From Marinobacter fonticola (GTDB lineage Bacteria; Pseudomonadota; Gammaproteobacteria; Pseudomonadales; Oleiphilaceae): a stretch of 64,000 nt of DNA. Shown here piece by piece: positions 1 to 9,393 of this stretch. Each line of letters begins with the position of its first letter. Positions within the stretch are counted from its first letter, which is position 1. The stretch spans positions 1,364,001 to 1,428,000 of the forward strand of contig NZ_CP043042.1 of NCBI RefSeq assembly GCF_008122265.1, written 5' to 3'. The notes under the pieces are model-generated. The model had not been told where the DNA came from, made no database searches, and was given only the letters and a program-made list of their open reading frames with translations. The position numbers and the translations under genes are program-made.

Positions 1-711
1 GGCAGTTTCACCGGGGCCGTCAAGGATCATCAGGGCGTTTTCGAACGGGCGCATGGCGGTACGCTGTTCCTTGACGAGATCACGGAGATGCCCATTGAGT
101 TACAGGTGAAACTGTTACGCGTGCTGGAATCTCGCGAGTTTGTGCGTGTCGGCAGTCATCGAGTCCGAGAAACGGATGTGCGGGTCATCTGCGCCTCCAA
201 CCGCAAGCTGGAGCGGGAAGTGGAAGCCGGCAATCTAAGGTCCGACCTGCTGTACCGGATCCAGGTGTTCCCGATTGTGCTACCGCCACTGCGCGCGCGG
301 GGGGACGACATCTCGTTACTGGCCAACTGCTTTCTCGACGAACTCAACGCCGAAACAGGCCGTCGCACGCAGCTTTCCCGGGACGCGCTTAATGCTCTGA
401 AAAACTACCCGTGGCCGGGCAATTTGCGTGAACTAAAGAATGTTATGCAGCGGGCTCACATCATGGCCGACGAGTGGATTCGTGCTGACGATTTGCCGGA
501 CGCCATTTGCCACCCACTGACGGCCGACGCCGGCGGTGGCCCTAGCTTGACGGTCAACATCGGCACGTCTGTAGCAGAGATGGAGAAAAATCTGATCCTT
601 GCCACCCTGGAGCGAGTCCACGGCCGTAAAGATCGAGCTGCGCATCTACTCGGTGTCAGTCTGAAGACCCTTTATAACCGGCTGCGCGACTATGAACGGG
701 ACGGTTCATAA
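1..711 (+). CDS. Sigma-54-dependent transcriptional activator (5' end missing)
   Basis: The reading frame is open from base 1, so the upstream part lies outside the window. The first residues, GSFTGA, are the sigma-54-contacting GAFTGA loop of the AAA+ domain. They are followed by the Walker B motif (GGTLFLDEI), the sensor region and the arginine-finger area ([16 protein letters not shown]). A Fis-type helix-turn-helix closes the protein ([19 protein letters not shown]). The product would remodel RNA polymerase-sigma54 at distant enhancers. The signal-receiving N-terminal domain is not visible, so NtrC-type response regulator versus other classes cannot be decided, nor its targets. It converges on the SDR gene. 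Confidence 0.92.
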   Translation, partial: GSFTGAVKDHQGVFERAHGGTLFLDEITEMPIELQVKLLRVLESREFVRVGSHRVRETDVRVICASNRKLEREVEAGNLRSDLLYRIQVFPIVLPPLRARGDDISLLANCFLDELNAETGRRTQLSRDALNALKNYPWPGNLRELKNVMQRAHIMADEWIRADDLPDAICHPLTADAGGGPSLTVNIGTSVAEMEKNLILATLERVHGRKDRAAHLLGVSLKTLYNRLRDYERDGS

Positions 712-759
712 TCGGAGCCGGTTGGGGAGCGGGAGCGTTCATCGCCTCCAAACCGGGGG

Positions 760-1653
760 CTAAAGCTGCTTGCTGCCTCCGGTCACGCCATAGATTTCAC
801 CGGTGACGAAACTGGCCGCCGGTGAAGCCAGGAATACATACACCGGGGCCAGTTCTGCCGGCTGGGCTGGGCGGCCGAACAGGGTGTTGCCGCCGAAGCT
901 CTCAACCTTGTCCGGTGGAAACGTCGAGGGAATCAGCGGTGTCCATACCGGTCCCGGTGCCACGCCGTTGACCCGCACCCCTTGCTCAATCGCCTGCTCG
1001 GCCAGGGAGAGGGTGAAATTGGCGATTGCCGCTTTCGTGGCCGCGTAGGGCGCCAGGTGCACGCTCGGTTTGAACGCCTGGATCGAGGTGGTATTGATGA
1101 TGCTGCCGCCGGGAGGGATGTGTTTCAGGGCGGCGCGGCATAAATAGAACAGGGCTTCGATGTTGGTGCTGAACGCACGGTGGATCTCGTCGTCCGGAAT
1201 CTCTTCCAGTTTGTTATAGCTCATCTGGAAGGCGGCGTTGTTCACCAGGATGTCGAGGTGGTCGAATTCGTCGATGACGCGCTTGATCACGTGATCGCAC
1301 GCATTGCGATCGGTCTGGTCCATTTTGATAACCAGCGCCTTGCGTCCCGCTGCCCGCACCAGTTCGGCGGTCTCTTGGGCATCCCGATCCTCGTCGAGAT
1401 AGGTAAACGCGACATTCGCGCCTTCTCGGGCATAGGCCAGTACGACGGCCTTTCCGATCCCGCTGTCACCTCCGGTCACCAGGGCGGTGTAGCCTTCAAG
1501 CTGCGCGTTGCCGCGATAGCTCTCCTCGCCATGGTCGGGGAACGGGCGCATGTCGCCCTCTTCTCCGGGCACCGACTGCTGTTGGCTGGGATACTCGGGT
1601 TTGGGATACAGTTCGCGTGGATCCTTGAGCAAAGTACGACGAGACGGGTTCAT
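760..1653 (-). CDS. SDR family oxidoreductase (YghA / general stress protein 39 type)
   Basis: 297-residue NAD(P)-dependent short-chain dehydrogenase. An N-terminal extension of about 50 residues, Pro/Glu-rich and typical of the YghA-like subgroup, precedes the Rossmann motif TGGDSGIG. The NNAA motif and the catalytic YxxxK (YAATKAA) follow, and the C-terminus GVTGGSKQL is typical of the subgroup. The start at MNPSRR is chosen because AGGAGG lies just upstream; the frame stays open further upstream but only as a shadow of the divergent peroxiredoxin gene. Substrate unknown; related proteins are stress-induced aldehyde or ketone reductases. Lies back to back with the peroxiredoxin gene, 149 bp apart. 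Confidence 0.9.
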   Translation of the reverse strand: MNPSRRTLLKDPRELYPKPEYPSQQQSVPGEEGDMRPFPDHGEESYRGNAQLEGYTALVTGGDSGIGKAVVLAYAREGANVAFTYLDEDRDAQETAELVRAAGRKALVIKMDQTDRNACDHVIKRVIDEFDHLDILVNNAAFQMSYNKLEEIPDDEIHRAFSTNIEALFYLCRAALKHIPPGGSIINTTSIQAFKPSVHLAPYAATKAAIANFTLSLAEQAIEQGVRVNGVAPGPVWTPLIPSTFPPDKVESFGGNTLFGRPAQPAELAPVYVFLASPAASFVTGEIYGVTGGSKQL

Positions 1654-1802
1654 ACTCGATGACCTCCTTCCTGAAGATGACTGATCGCGCCGTGCATTGG
1701 ACCACCGGGCGGCCCTTGACGTATGACACTCGGGCGATGGCCGGGATAACCCGCGCCATTTAAAATAAGCCTGCCATTTTTGCGAACCGGGGACTATAAC
1801 CC

Positions 1803-2372
1803 ATGACAAGACACACCCGATTTTCCGAGGACTTGCCGGTACCTGCCGACGATGGCGCCTGTGTTCACCTGGATGGTGCGGCGATACCCGCGGTTGCGTT
1901 GCCCGGCACCCACGGTGAAACGATTGATCTCTCGGCCCTGAGCGGCCTGACCGTGATTTATTGCTATCCGCGCATCGGCGATCCAAATACGCCGGCCGCT
2001 CCGGGCTGGGCCGATATCCCCGGGGCCAAGGGGTGCACGCCCCAAGCCTGCGACTTTCGTGATCACCATGATGAATTGACGGTTCTGGGAGCGAGTGTGT
2101 TCGGTGTGAGCGCTCAGCCGTTGGATGAGCAGAAAGCGGCTGTCGAGCGACTGGGGTTAACCTTTCCGCTGCTGCATGACAGCGATCTGGCCCTGGCCAA
2201 CGCATTGACGCTGCCGACCTTTGAATTCAATGGCACGCATTTGATCAAGCGCCTGACGTTGATTGCCGTCGGCGGTGTCATTCAAAAAGTGTTCTACCCG
2301 GTATTCCCGCCGGACCAGCATGCGGAGGCTGTGGTGGCGTGGGTGCGGGACCAGCGAATAGAGGATGGATGA
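1803..2372 (+). CDS. Peroxiredoxin (AhpC/TSA, BCP/PrxQ-like)
   Basis: 189-residue thiol peroxidase of the thioredoxin fold. The active-site stretch GCTPQACDFRD carries the peroxidatic cysteine and, five residues later, a second cysteine, the PrxQ/BCP arrangement. An N-terminal extension of about 25 residues precedes the core, and no signal peptide is visible, so it should act in the cytoplasm on hydrogen or organic peroxides. It is divergent from the SDR gene and converges on the PEP-CTERM gene. The shared intergenic region suggests, but does not prove, joint stress control with the SDR. Confidence 0.88.
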   Translation: MTRHTRFSEDLPVPADDGACVHLDGAAIPAVALPGTHGETIDLSALSGLTVIYCYPRIGDPNTPAAPGWADIPGAKGCTPQACDFRDHHDELTVLGASVFGVSAQPLDEQKAAVERLGLTFPLLHDSDLALANALTLPTFEFNGTHLIKRLTLIAVGGVIQKVFYPVFPPDQHAEAVVAWVRDQRIEDG

Positions 2373-2471
2373 TGCCCATAGGCGTTTGCGTCAGTTACCT
2401 TTCAGCTTCGCGCATAACCGGGCTTAGTAGAATCACAATATTCCGCGTTGCAGGTTCGCCGCCTCCAAAAC

Positions 2472-2500
2472 GAAAAACGCCCCGCATAAGCGAGGCGTTA
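2472..2500 (-). terminator. Rho-independent terminator of the PEP-CTERM gene
   Basis: Read on the minus strand, AACGCC and GGCGTT arms close a short hairpin with an inner CGC/GCG pairing, followed directly by TTTTTCGTTTT. It lies about 20 bp beyond the stop codon of the PEP-CTERM gene. Confidence 0.8.
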
Positions 2501-2518
2501 AGGCAGACCTGGATTGTT

Positions 2519-3205
2519 TTACTGCGCTTTACGACGCAGAACCAGACCAGCCAGTCCAAGACCCAGCAGGGCAAAGGTTGCCGGCTCGGGGACTGAAGCG
2601 AAGCTGATGCCGGCGACCGCGAAGTCTGAATTCGCGGACGAGGCGGTCTTAGCCGTGTCGGCAAAGAATTCGATCTGGAAAACACCGGTATAGTCCAGCA
2701 AGCCGGTTTCGGCGTAGCCGCTGTCCAGGTAGCCGTCGAGAGTCCCGCCTACACCTGAACCGTTAATTTGCCATTGCGCCTTCTCGACGGCCGGGTCGCC
2801 GCTTGATCCGCCTTCTAGGAACAGGTCGAAGAAGTGCAGTTTAGTGATGTCCAGAGCCTGCGAGAAGGTGATTACGATGCGCTCGACATCGGTTTTGTTG
2901 CCTGCGCCGTAGGAGATCTCGTCATCGTTGATGCCGGTGCCATCGGTTTCGCAAGCCAGCAGAGTGTCGCAAGGCGCGTGGCTGGAACCATCAAAATTAG
3001 TAAAAGTCAGGTTCGCCAGCTTGCCGGCCTTATAGGCTGTAACGGTAACGTCAATGCCTTCAACGGTGCGGGTCTTGCTGGAAGAGTTATCGCCGCTGAC
3101 CTTCTTTTGCCAGAGTGCGTCGGTGAAATCGATAATACCAGCCTGTGCTGTTCCTACAGTAAGAGACAACAGGGCACCCAGGGTCAAACAACGAGAAATT
3201 CTCAT
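2519..3205 (-). CDS. PEP-CTERM sorting domain protein
   Basis: 228-residue exported protein. It has an N-terminal signal peptide (MRISRCLTLGALLSL, cleavage near TAQAG), a central beta-rich domain without catalytic motifs, and a C-terminal sorting signal. The signal consists of VPEP, a hydrophobic helix of about 17 residues and the basic tail LRRKAQ. Such proteins are normally processed by an exosortase and reach the surface or exopolysaccharide. The start is set at MRIS, preceded by AAGGAGAG. No exosortase or EPS gene is in the window, so its sorting partner must lie elsewhere. Function of the mature domain unknown. Confidence 0.85.
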   Translation of the reverse strand: MRISRCLTLGALLSLTVGTAQAGIIDFTDALWQKKVSGDNSSSKTRTVEGIDVTVTAYKAGKLANLTFTNFDGSSHAPCDTLLACETDGTGINDDEISYGAGNKTDVERIVITFSQALDITKLHFFDLFLEGGSSGDPAVEKAQWQINGSGVGGTLDGYLDSGYAETGLLDYTGVFQIEFFADTAKTASSANSDFAVAGISFASVPEPATFALLGLGLAGLVLRRKAQ

Positions 3206-3569
3206 ACTACTCTCCTTGAGATAGGCGCAAACGCTCCTGGAAGGCGGAGCGCTAATGCAATGCACGCGAGCATAGGCAGGAATGGTGCCTGTTTTTGATA
3301 GCTGTCACATAAACAATGAGTTAGTGTGCTTTCAATTGTTGGGTGGTTGAGAGTTGTGTAAGTTTATTCGACGCAACGGCTTTATCGAAGAAAGAATTGT
3401 GTTTGATTTTATGACACTGCTGGGACAGATCGGGGACACGCCTCCAAGCGCGAATACCCAGAACGCATGGCGCAGTGACGAAAGAAAATAGTCCAAAAAA
3501 AGGGGCATCTGGCAACGCCGGATACCCCAAGAACCGATGACAGATCATCATCGAAAACTTTGCTAAGAC
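3206..3569. other. Intergenic region, PEP-CTERM promoter side and tctA 3' side
   Basis: This 364-bp stretch should hold the promoter of the PEP-CTERM gene at its left end and the tct terminator at its right end. Short open frames exist but lack ribosome-binding sites and family features. Nothing else was recognised. Confidence 0.6.
3494..3528 (-). terminator. Rho-independent terminator of the tctCBA operon
   Basis: On the minus strand, GGGG-ATC-GGC arms pair with GCC-GAT-CCCC around a 3-nt loop, with two internal mismatches. A run of seven T follows. It lies about 40 bp beyond the tctA stop. Confidence 0.8.
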
Positions 3570-5093
3570 CTAGTCCGCTGTGGGCGTCTCCTTGATGGCC
3601 GAGTTCATGCGGCGGCGCAGGATAGGGCCTACGATGTAGGGCAGGATCAGCCCCATTCCCGCGAAAACCCACAGACCGATAGCCAGACCGCTGTTCCAGA
3701 GCGTCGACCAGTCGCCGTCTGAGATATCCAGCGCGTGGCGCAGGTTCTTCTCCATTTCCGGTCCCAGCAAAAGGCCGAGAATGACCGGCACCAGCGGGAT
3801 TTCCAGTTTACGCAGCACGTAGCCTGCGACGCCGAAGGCGACCATAAAGTAAAGGTCGAAGGTAGTGTTGCTGATCGAGTAGATGCCCACGAACGCCACC
3901 ATAGTCACGATTGGCAGCAGGTACATCGGCGGCACCGACAGCAGCCTTACGAAGATGCCCACCAACGGAATATTGAGCACCAGCAGCAGGAAGTTGCCGA
4001 TCAGCAACGCCGCGATCACGCCCCAGACGATATCGGCGTTCTGGGTGAACATCAGCGGGCCCGGTGTGATATTCAACGAAATCAGCAGAGCCAGCAGAAC
4101 AGCGGTGGTGCCGCTGCCTGGCACGCCCAGGGTTAGCATCGGCACCAGTGCACCACTGGATGCACCGTTGTTACCGGCCTCTGGCCCCGCAACACCGCGC
4201 GGATCGCCCTGGCCGAAGTACCCTTTCTTACCCACCACTTTCTTTTCCAGGGTGTAGCCGATAAAGCTGCCCAGGGACGCGCCCGCGCCCGGCAGAACAC
4301 CCGCGATGAACCCGAGAACGCCGCCGCGAAAACTGGAAGGCATGATGCCGCGAATGTCGGCCCAGGATAGCTTGAGCTTGTTGACGGTCATCTTCTCCTT
4401 GCCGCCGCCGGCCTTGTCCTCAATGAAGAACAGCAGCTCGGAAATAGCGAACAAGCCCACAATGGCAATGATGAAATCCACACCTTCGTATAATTCCAGT
4501 ACCCCGAACGTGAACCGCTGTACGCCGGTGTTATCGATACCCACGGTAGCGATCATCAGGCCGATACATGCTGCGACAACGGTCTTCATTGGGTTCTTGC
4601 CGGTAATGCCACCGAGAGTGGCGAACGCCAGCAGGAATAGGGCGAAGTACTCCGCAGGACCGAAGGTCAATGCGAAGTTGGCTAAGATTGGGGCCAGCAG
4701 GATTAAGCCGATAGTGGCGATCAAGCTCCCCATGAAAGAGGCCACGGCGGAGATCGCAAGGGCTTCGGCGGCCTTGCCCTGCTGGGCCATGGGATAGCCG
4801 TCCAGACAGGTCATCATCGCCGGTTCGTCACCGGGAATATTAAGCAGGATCGACGATATCCGCCCACCGTACATGGCGCCGGCGTAGACCGCCGTCAGCA
4901 TGATCAGGGCCGTTTCCGGACGCAGGCCCAGGGTGAAAGCCAGCGGAATCAGGATCGCCACGCCGTTGGCAGGGCCGAGGCCCGGCAGCGCGCCGATCAA
5001 CGTGCCGAGGAAGGCCCCCAGCAAGGCATACATCAGGTTCTCCGGCTGCAGCGCGACGGCGAAGCCATCCATCAGGAAGCCAAGGGTTTCCAT
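3570..5093 (-). CDS. tctA: Tripartite tricarboxylate transporter, large permease TctA
   Basis: 507-residue polytopic inner-membrane protein of full TctA length, with about 11-12 hydrophobic segments. It carries the family signatures near the N-terminus (GALPGLGPANGVAILIPL), the DEPAMMTCLDGYPMA loop and the second Gly/Pro-rich motif GVLPGAGASLGSFIGY. With TctB it forms the sodium-coupled channel of a TTT transporter for tricarboxylates or related organic acids. It is the last gene of tctC-tctB-tctA; its ATG directly abuts the tctB stop and a terminator follows. The exact substrate cannot be read from the sequence. Confidence 0.95.
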   Translation of the reverse strand: METLGFLMDGFAVALQPENLMYALLGAFLGTLIGALPGLGPANGVAILIPLAFTLGLRPETALIMLTAVYAGAMYGGRISSILLNIPGDEPAMMTCLDGYPMAQQGKAAEALAISAVASFMGSLIATIGLILLAPILANFALTFGPAEYFALFLLAFATLGGITGKNPMKTVVAACIGLMIATVGIDNTGVQRFTFGVLELYEGVDFIIAIVGLFAISELLFFIEDKAGGGKEKMTVNKLKLSWADIRGIMPSSFRGGVLGFIAGVLPGAGASLGSFIGYTLEKKVVGKKGYFGQGDPRGVAGPEAGNNGASSGALVPMLTLGVPGSGTTAVLLALLISLNITPGPLMFTQNADIVWGVIAALLIGNFLLLVLNIPLVGIFVRLLSVPPMYLLPIVTMVAFVGIYSISNTTFDLYFMVAFGVAGYVLRKLEIPLVPVILGLLLGPEMEKNLRHALDISDGDWSTLWNSGLAIGLWVFAGMGLILPYIVGPILRRRMNSAIKETPTAD

Positions 5094-5548
5094 TAGCTCA
5101 CCTCTAGAAAATCAAGCAGGCCCAACGGGAGCGCCAGATTAAGCGCGAAGTTGAACAGCAGGAAAACCACGACACCCGCCACGCCGCCGGTAATAAAGGC
5201 GTTCAGTGGGCGCGCGCCCATACGCCAGCACAGCGTGCCGACGGCCAGAAGCGTACTGACGATGAAGCCCAGCGGCTGCAGGAGCATGGCGTAGAGCACC
5301 AGCACCACCACGGCAATGACGAGTTCCACGCAGGTGCGGCTCCAGGGCCAGGCGTTATCCGGGTCGGGGCGCACCACCATGTACAGGCTGGAGAGGCCCA
5401 GCACCACGGCCAAGAGAATCGGGAAGGTCTCCGGCCCAACGGCCTCGGACCCACCGAACGGTTCGGGTAGCTGTGAAGCGCCCCAGCCATAGGCGATGGC
5501 CAGGACGATCATCACAACGCCGAAAATACGGTCGTTGAGGGAGGTCAT
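5093..5548 (-). CDS. tctB: Tripartite tricarboxylate transporter, small permease TctB
   Basis: 151-residue membrane protein with four hydrophobic helices, the normal size and topology for TctB. Typical elements are the N-terminal helix (VVMIVLAIAYGWGAS), the GPETFPILLAVVL segment and the C-terminal pair of helices. It is the small integral-membrane partner of TctA. It overlaps neighbours by single bases at both ends, so the three genes are very probably translationally coupled. Confidence 0.92.
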   Translation of the reverse strand: MTSLNDRIFGVVMIVLAIAYGWGASQLPEPFGGSEAVGPETFPILLAVVLGLSSLYMVVRPDPDNAWPWSRTCVELVIAVVVLVLYAMLLQPLGFIVSTLLAVGTLCWRMGARPLNAFITGGVAGVVVFLLFNFALNLALPLGLLDFLEVS

Positions 5549-6525
5549 TAGCGAATCAGCCCGATGTCCTTGGACAGGTCCTCGATGGACTGGATCTGCT
5601 CCTTGACGAAGCTCTCGAACTCACCGGCGCTCATGTGGAAGGGCATCAGGCCATTCTGCGTCATGACCTTCTTCCACTCGTCGCTCTGGTAAATGGTGTC
5701 CATAGCGTCGATCCAATACTGCTTGGCCTCGTCGGAGATATCCGCAGGCATGTAGAACCCGCGCCAGTTGGGGCCAAGCGCATCGATACCCTGTTCACGG
5801 GCGGTGGGGATGTCCGAGTACTTGCCCGGCAGGCGCTCTTCGGCGAGCACGGCCAGCACGCGGAGGTCGCCGGATTCCATGAATCCCTGGGCTTCGCTGA
5901 TATCGCCGGTAAAAGCATCGACGTGACCGCCGACCACTTGGGTCATAGCCTCGCCACCGTTGTTGTACGACAGGTAGGGAATCCGTGGCAGCGTTTCGAC
6001 GCCTGCGGCTTTAGCGGCAATCAGCACCTTGAGGTGATCCCAGCCGCCCTTGGCGCTGCCCCCGGCGAACTTGACGCTGCGGGGATCGTCCTTAAGCGCA
6101 TCCATCAGCGAAGACAGGTCTTTATACTCGGAGTCCTTGGACACGGCGATGACGCCGTAATCGGCCCCTAGCGCGCCAATCCAGTTCACCATATCGGCAT
6201 TCATACCGTGGAACTGACCCTGGGCGAGACGGGTTGTCGTCGCAGTAGATGCGGCCACCAACACCTGCTCTTCGCCAGCGCGCTTGCTGACCGTGTGGGC
6301 ATAGGCAACACCACCGCCGGCACCGGCCATATTGATGGTCTGAACGCTGCGGGGAACGATATCGAGCTGTTCCATCACGTTGCCGACACTGCGGCAGGTA
6401 AAGTCCCACCCGCCGCCCGGGTCCGCGGGCGCGATACATTCGACTTTGCCGGAGGGTTCCCACGCGAAGGCGGAAAGGCTGAACGTGGCCATGGCCACGA
6501 ATGACAGGCATCGTTTGATAAGCAT
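5548..6525 (-). CDS. tctC: Tripartite tricarboxylate transporter, periplasmic binding protein TctC
   Basis: 325-residue Bug/TctC-family solute receptor. A signal peptide (MLIKRCLSFVAMATFSLSAFA) is followed by the family motif PADPGGGWDFTCR, which helps form the carboxylate-binding site. The two-lobed body ends without a membrane anchor. It should capture an organic acid in the periplasm and deliver it to TctAB. It is the first gene of the operon, as expected for the highly expressed receptor. It is divergent from the sensor kinase gene, implying that this two-component pair controls it. Confidence 0.93.
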   Translation of the reverse strand: MLIKRCLSFVAMATFSLSAFAWEPSGKVECIAPADPGGGWDFTCRSVGNVMEQLDIVPRSVQTINMAGAGGGVAYAHTVSKRAGEEQVLVAASTATTTRLAQGQFHGMNADMVNWIGALGADYGVIAVSKDSEYKDLSSLMDALKDDPRSVKFAGGSAKGGWDHLKVLIAAKAAGVETLPRIPYLSYNNGGEAMTQVVGGHVDAFTGDISEAQGFMESGDLRVLAVLAEERLPGKYSDIPTAREQGIDALGPNWRGFYMPADISDEAKQYWIDAMDTIYQSDEWKKVMTQNGLMPFHMSAGEFESFVKEQIQSIEDLSKDIGLIR

Positions 6526-6775
6526 ATTGTCACCTCGGTTTTGTTGTTGTGCCGTCAGGGGAGGCTCGTTGCGAGATACTCCCCGTGTGATGCCGGTTTG
6601 GCATCGAGCAGACGACTCACCTCGGAGGTTAAGTACCGATCAGGCAACGATGAAGTTTGTGGGCGTAAAGCCTTTAAAGAATTTAAAGGACGTTTTGTGC
6701 ATAAAGTTCACGGGCAAACCTGTCGCCTGTGAATTAACCTCTTGCAGAAACTCATAATAAATTTGCTGTTTGTCC

Positions 6776-8428
6776 ATGCCGTTTGCCTACCGAAAGCTCA
6801 AGCTCAAAACTCGGATGATCATCATCCTGGGCCTCGTCAGTGCGCTCCAGACCGGCTTGATCGGCGGCTTCGCCGGCTACTACCTGAGCGAGTCGCTGTA
6901 CGGCGAGATCGGCCAGCGGGCGCTGATGGTGTCCAAAACCGTTGCGGCCATGCCGTCGATTATCGAGGGCGTACGCGCACGCGATACCGAGTCTTTGAGG
7001 GCGCTGAGCGAGCGTCTTGCGGAAACCAACGAGGCTCTGTTCATCGTTATCGGTGACCATAGCGCCATCCGACTGGCCCATCCCGATCCGGATCGCATCG
7101 GCCACTCGATGGCGGACGATGATGGCGATCACGGCACCCTGGCGCTGGAGAAGGGCCAGGCGTACGTGGCCAAAGCGCTGGGCAGCCTAGGTCTTTCGAT
7201 GCGGGGCAAGGCGCCGATTATCGACGTCAGCAACGGAGAAATTATCGGCATCGTTTCGGTGGGCTATTCGCTGAATCAGGTCTTCTCCGTGATCCAGCGC
7301 TATAACACCGTGCTCTACGCGGTGATGGGGCTGATGTTGCTGGGTAGCGTACTGGCAGCCATCCTCATCGCCGGCCGCTTCAAGCGCGCTATTTTCGGGC
7401 TGGAGCCGGAGGAAATTGCCGGCTTGTTCCAGGAGCGCGACGCCACTTTGCAGTCCGTCCGCGAAGGCATCATCGCCATCAACCGCGGCGGCACCATCAC
7501 CACGTTTAACCGCACGGCCATCAAGACGCTGGGGCTCGACCCGGATACCCGCCTCGCCGGCAAGCCCATTGCCCACATTTTGCCCGACAACAACCTGATG
7601 ACGGCGTTGGAAACCGGTGAGTCCGCATTCGATCAGGAAGTGTGGCTGCAAGGACGGCAAATGATCGTTAACCGCTTGCCGGTCAAACAGGGGGACGAGA
7701 TTATCGGCGTGGTCGCCAGTTTCCGCCTGCGCGACGAGCTCGACCAGGTCAGCCGGCAGCTCACCCGCATTCAACAGTATGCCGACACCCTGCGCAGCCA
7801 GACCCATGAATATTCCAACAAGCTGCACACCATTGCCGGACTGATCCAGATAGGGGCTAACGAAGAAGCGCTGGCGTTGATCGGCAACGAAGTGAGTGAT
7901 CACCAGGCCTTGATCCATCTATTGCTGGAAGCCGTGCCCGACCCGGTCCTCGCCGGCTGCCTGCTGGGCAAATACAACCGCGCCCGGGAAATGGGCTTGA
8001 AGCTGGTCATCGACCCGGACAGCCAGATGGCGGACGTGCCGGAAAAACTGCCGAGGGATCAACTGGTCAGCGTGCTCGGCAACCTGATCGACAACGCGCT
8101 GGAAGCCACGCGCCAGTATCAGGGGGAGGGCGGCCTCGTACACCTGAGCATGACCGACCTGGGCCACGACCTGATTTTCGAAGTGGAAGACCAGGGTCCC
8201 GGCATTCCGCAGAACCAGCACGAACGCATCTTCGAACGCGGCGTCACCGACAAACAGGAGGGTGATCGCGGTATCGGCCTGTATCTGGTGCGCCAGTTCG
8301 TCGATCGCTGGGGTGGTTCAGTGACCGTCGAGACACTGCAGCCCTCGGGCAGCCGGTTTACACTGTATTTATCGAAAACACCCAAACCATCGAACGCGCC
8401 CGGACAGCCGGAGGTCAATGCGTCTTGA
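6776..8428 (+). CDS. Sensor histidine kinase, CitA/DcuS-like
   Basis: 550-residue membrane kinase. TM1 spans about residues 14-38 and an extracytoplasmic ligand domain about 39-175, with TM2 at about 177-200. A PAS domain (about 215-310) precedes the phospho-acceptor helix with SQTHEYSNKLHTIAGL, the His-containing motif of the citrate/C4-dicarboxylate kinase group. The ATPase domain has the N box (NLIDNALEA), DQGPGI and RGIGLYLVR. The first ATG is used; a TTG two codons earlier is possible and neither has a strong Shine-Dalgarno. It probably senses the substrate of the divergent TctCBA system (inference from position). Confidence 0.92.
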   Translation: MPFAYRKLKLKTRMIIILGLVSALQTGLIGGFAGYYLSESLYGEIGQRALMVSKTVAAMPSIIEGVRARDTESLRALSERLAETNEALFIVIGDHSAIRLAHPDPDRIGHSMADDDGDHGTLALEKGQAYVAKALGSLGLSMRGKAPIIDVSNGEIIGIVSVGYSLNQVFSVIQRYNTVLYAVMGLMLLGSVLAAILIAGRFKRAIFGLEPEEIAGLFQERDATLQSVREGIIAINRGGTITTFNRTAIKTLGLDPDTRLAGKPIAHILPDNNLMTALETGESAFDQEVWLQGRQMIVNRLPVKQGDEIIGVVASFRLRDELDQVSRQLTRIQQYADTLRSQTHEYSNKLHTIAGLIQIGANEEALALIGNEVSDHQALIHLLLEAVPDPVLAGCLLGKYNRAREMGLKLVIDPDSQMADVPEKLPRDQLVSVLGNLIDNALEATRQYQGEGGLVHLSMTDLGHDLIFEVEDQGPGIPQNQHERIFERGVTDKQEGDRGIGLYLVRQFVDRWGGSVTVETLQPSGSRFTLYLSKTPKPSNAPGQPEVNAS

Positions 8429-9108
8429 AGTCCATTCGCCTGTTTATTGTCGAGGATGACCGCCAGATCGCCGAAATACAGCGCCGCTTTGTCGAGCGCA
8501 TGGACGATGTGGAGCTCTGCGGTATGGCCCATACCCTGGCAGACGCTCGTGACCAGGTCGACGTGCTCCAGCCGGACCTGGTACTGCTCGACGTCTACTT
8601 TCCGGACGGCAGCGGCCTGGAACTACTGCGCGAACTGCGCGCCGGCGACAGTCCCAGCGACGTCATCCTCATCACCGCCGCCAAGGAAGTGGACACCCTA
8701 CGCAGCGCACTACGCGGCGGCGTATTCGACTACATCCTCAAACCGCTGGTGTTCGAACGCCTGCAAGCGGCCATCCAGCGCTATCGCCAGCATCTGGACA
8801 CCCTCAACAGTCTCAACAACGTAGCCCAGGAAGAGGTCGACGCCCTCCTGCCGCGAAACCACACGGAGCCTACCGGCGAGTCCGCACAACGCCTACCCAA
8901 AGGCATCGACCCGCTCACCCTCGACAAAATCCGCGACGTGATGAAAACCCCCGGCGACTGGAGCGCAGAAGCCGTCGGCCAGGAAATCGGCGCCTCACGC
9001 ACGACGGCGCGCCGGTATCTGGAGTATTTGGTGAGTGCGGAAGAACTGATGGCTGAGGTGACCTACGGCTCGGTGGGGCGGCCTGAGCGGCGGTATCGGG
9101 CGTTGTAA
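8425..9108 (+). CDS. Response regulator, CitB/DcuR-like
   Basis: 227-residue regulator. The receiver domain has acidic residues VEDD, the phospho-Asp in LLLDVYFPDGSG, the Thr in ITAAK and the Lys in LKPL. A linker leads to a C-terminal helix-turn-helix (WSAEAVGQEIGASRTTARRYLEYL) of the CitB type rather than the OmpR or NarL type. It starts at TTG, overlapping the kinase stop by four bases (TTGA), with GGAGG about 10 bases upstream; an ATG nearby is out of frame. It likely activates tctCBA in response to an organic acid. Confidence 0.92.
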   Translation: MKSIRLFIVEDDRQIAEIQRRFVERMDDVELCGMAHTLADARDQVDVLQPDLVLLDVYFPDGSGLELLRELRAGDSPSDVILITAAKEVDTLRSALRGGVFDYILKPLVFERLQAAIQRYRQHLDTLNSLNNVAQEEVDALLPRNHTEPTGESAQRLPKGIDPLTLDKIRDVMKTPGDWSAEAVGQEIGASRTTARRYLEYLVSAEELMAEVTYGSVGRPERRYRAL

Positions 9109-9155
9109 AAAACTATGGGTTTGCACGTCTCGCTCGGAAATATGAGCTGGAGTTA

Positions 9156-9171
9156 TACGAACGCGTTCGTA
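9156..9171. repeat. 16-bp palindrome, copy 1
   Basis: TACGAACGCGTTCGTA is a perfect palindrome, preceded by GGAGTTA. It lies 48 bp beyond the response-regulator stop. Copy 2 lies about 240 bp further on. Confidence 0.8.
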
Positions 9172-9393
9172 AAATGCCGGGGGGCTTCCGAAAGGGTGGG
9201 TAACTATTTGATACGTTTGAAAAGTGGACACATGGGGGTGCGGAGTTATACGTTTCAGATTTAGGGGCGGTGTGGCTTCTGGAGGGGCGTATAATTCCGG
9301 TTTTGATTGGTTGGGGTGCTCTCACTGTTCTGTTTTTAAAGATAAAAGTTACTTTTTTGAGAGCGTTTTTCTTTGGAGTTATACGAATGGGTG

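Noticed and set aside
760-2205. One 481-residue protein covering the SDR gene and beyond
   Set aside because: The upstream 184 codons run antisense to the peroxiredoxin gene and lack family sequence; the SDR has its own ATG with AGGAGG.
7187-7918. 243-residue minus-strand frame inside the sensor kinase gene
   Set aside because: Antisense shadow of the kinase, no domain recognised.
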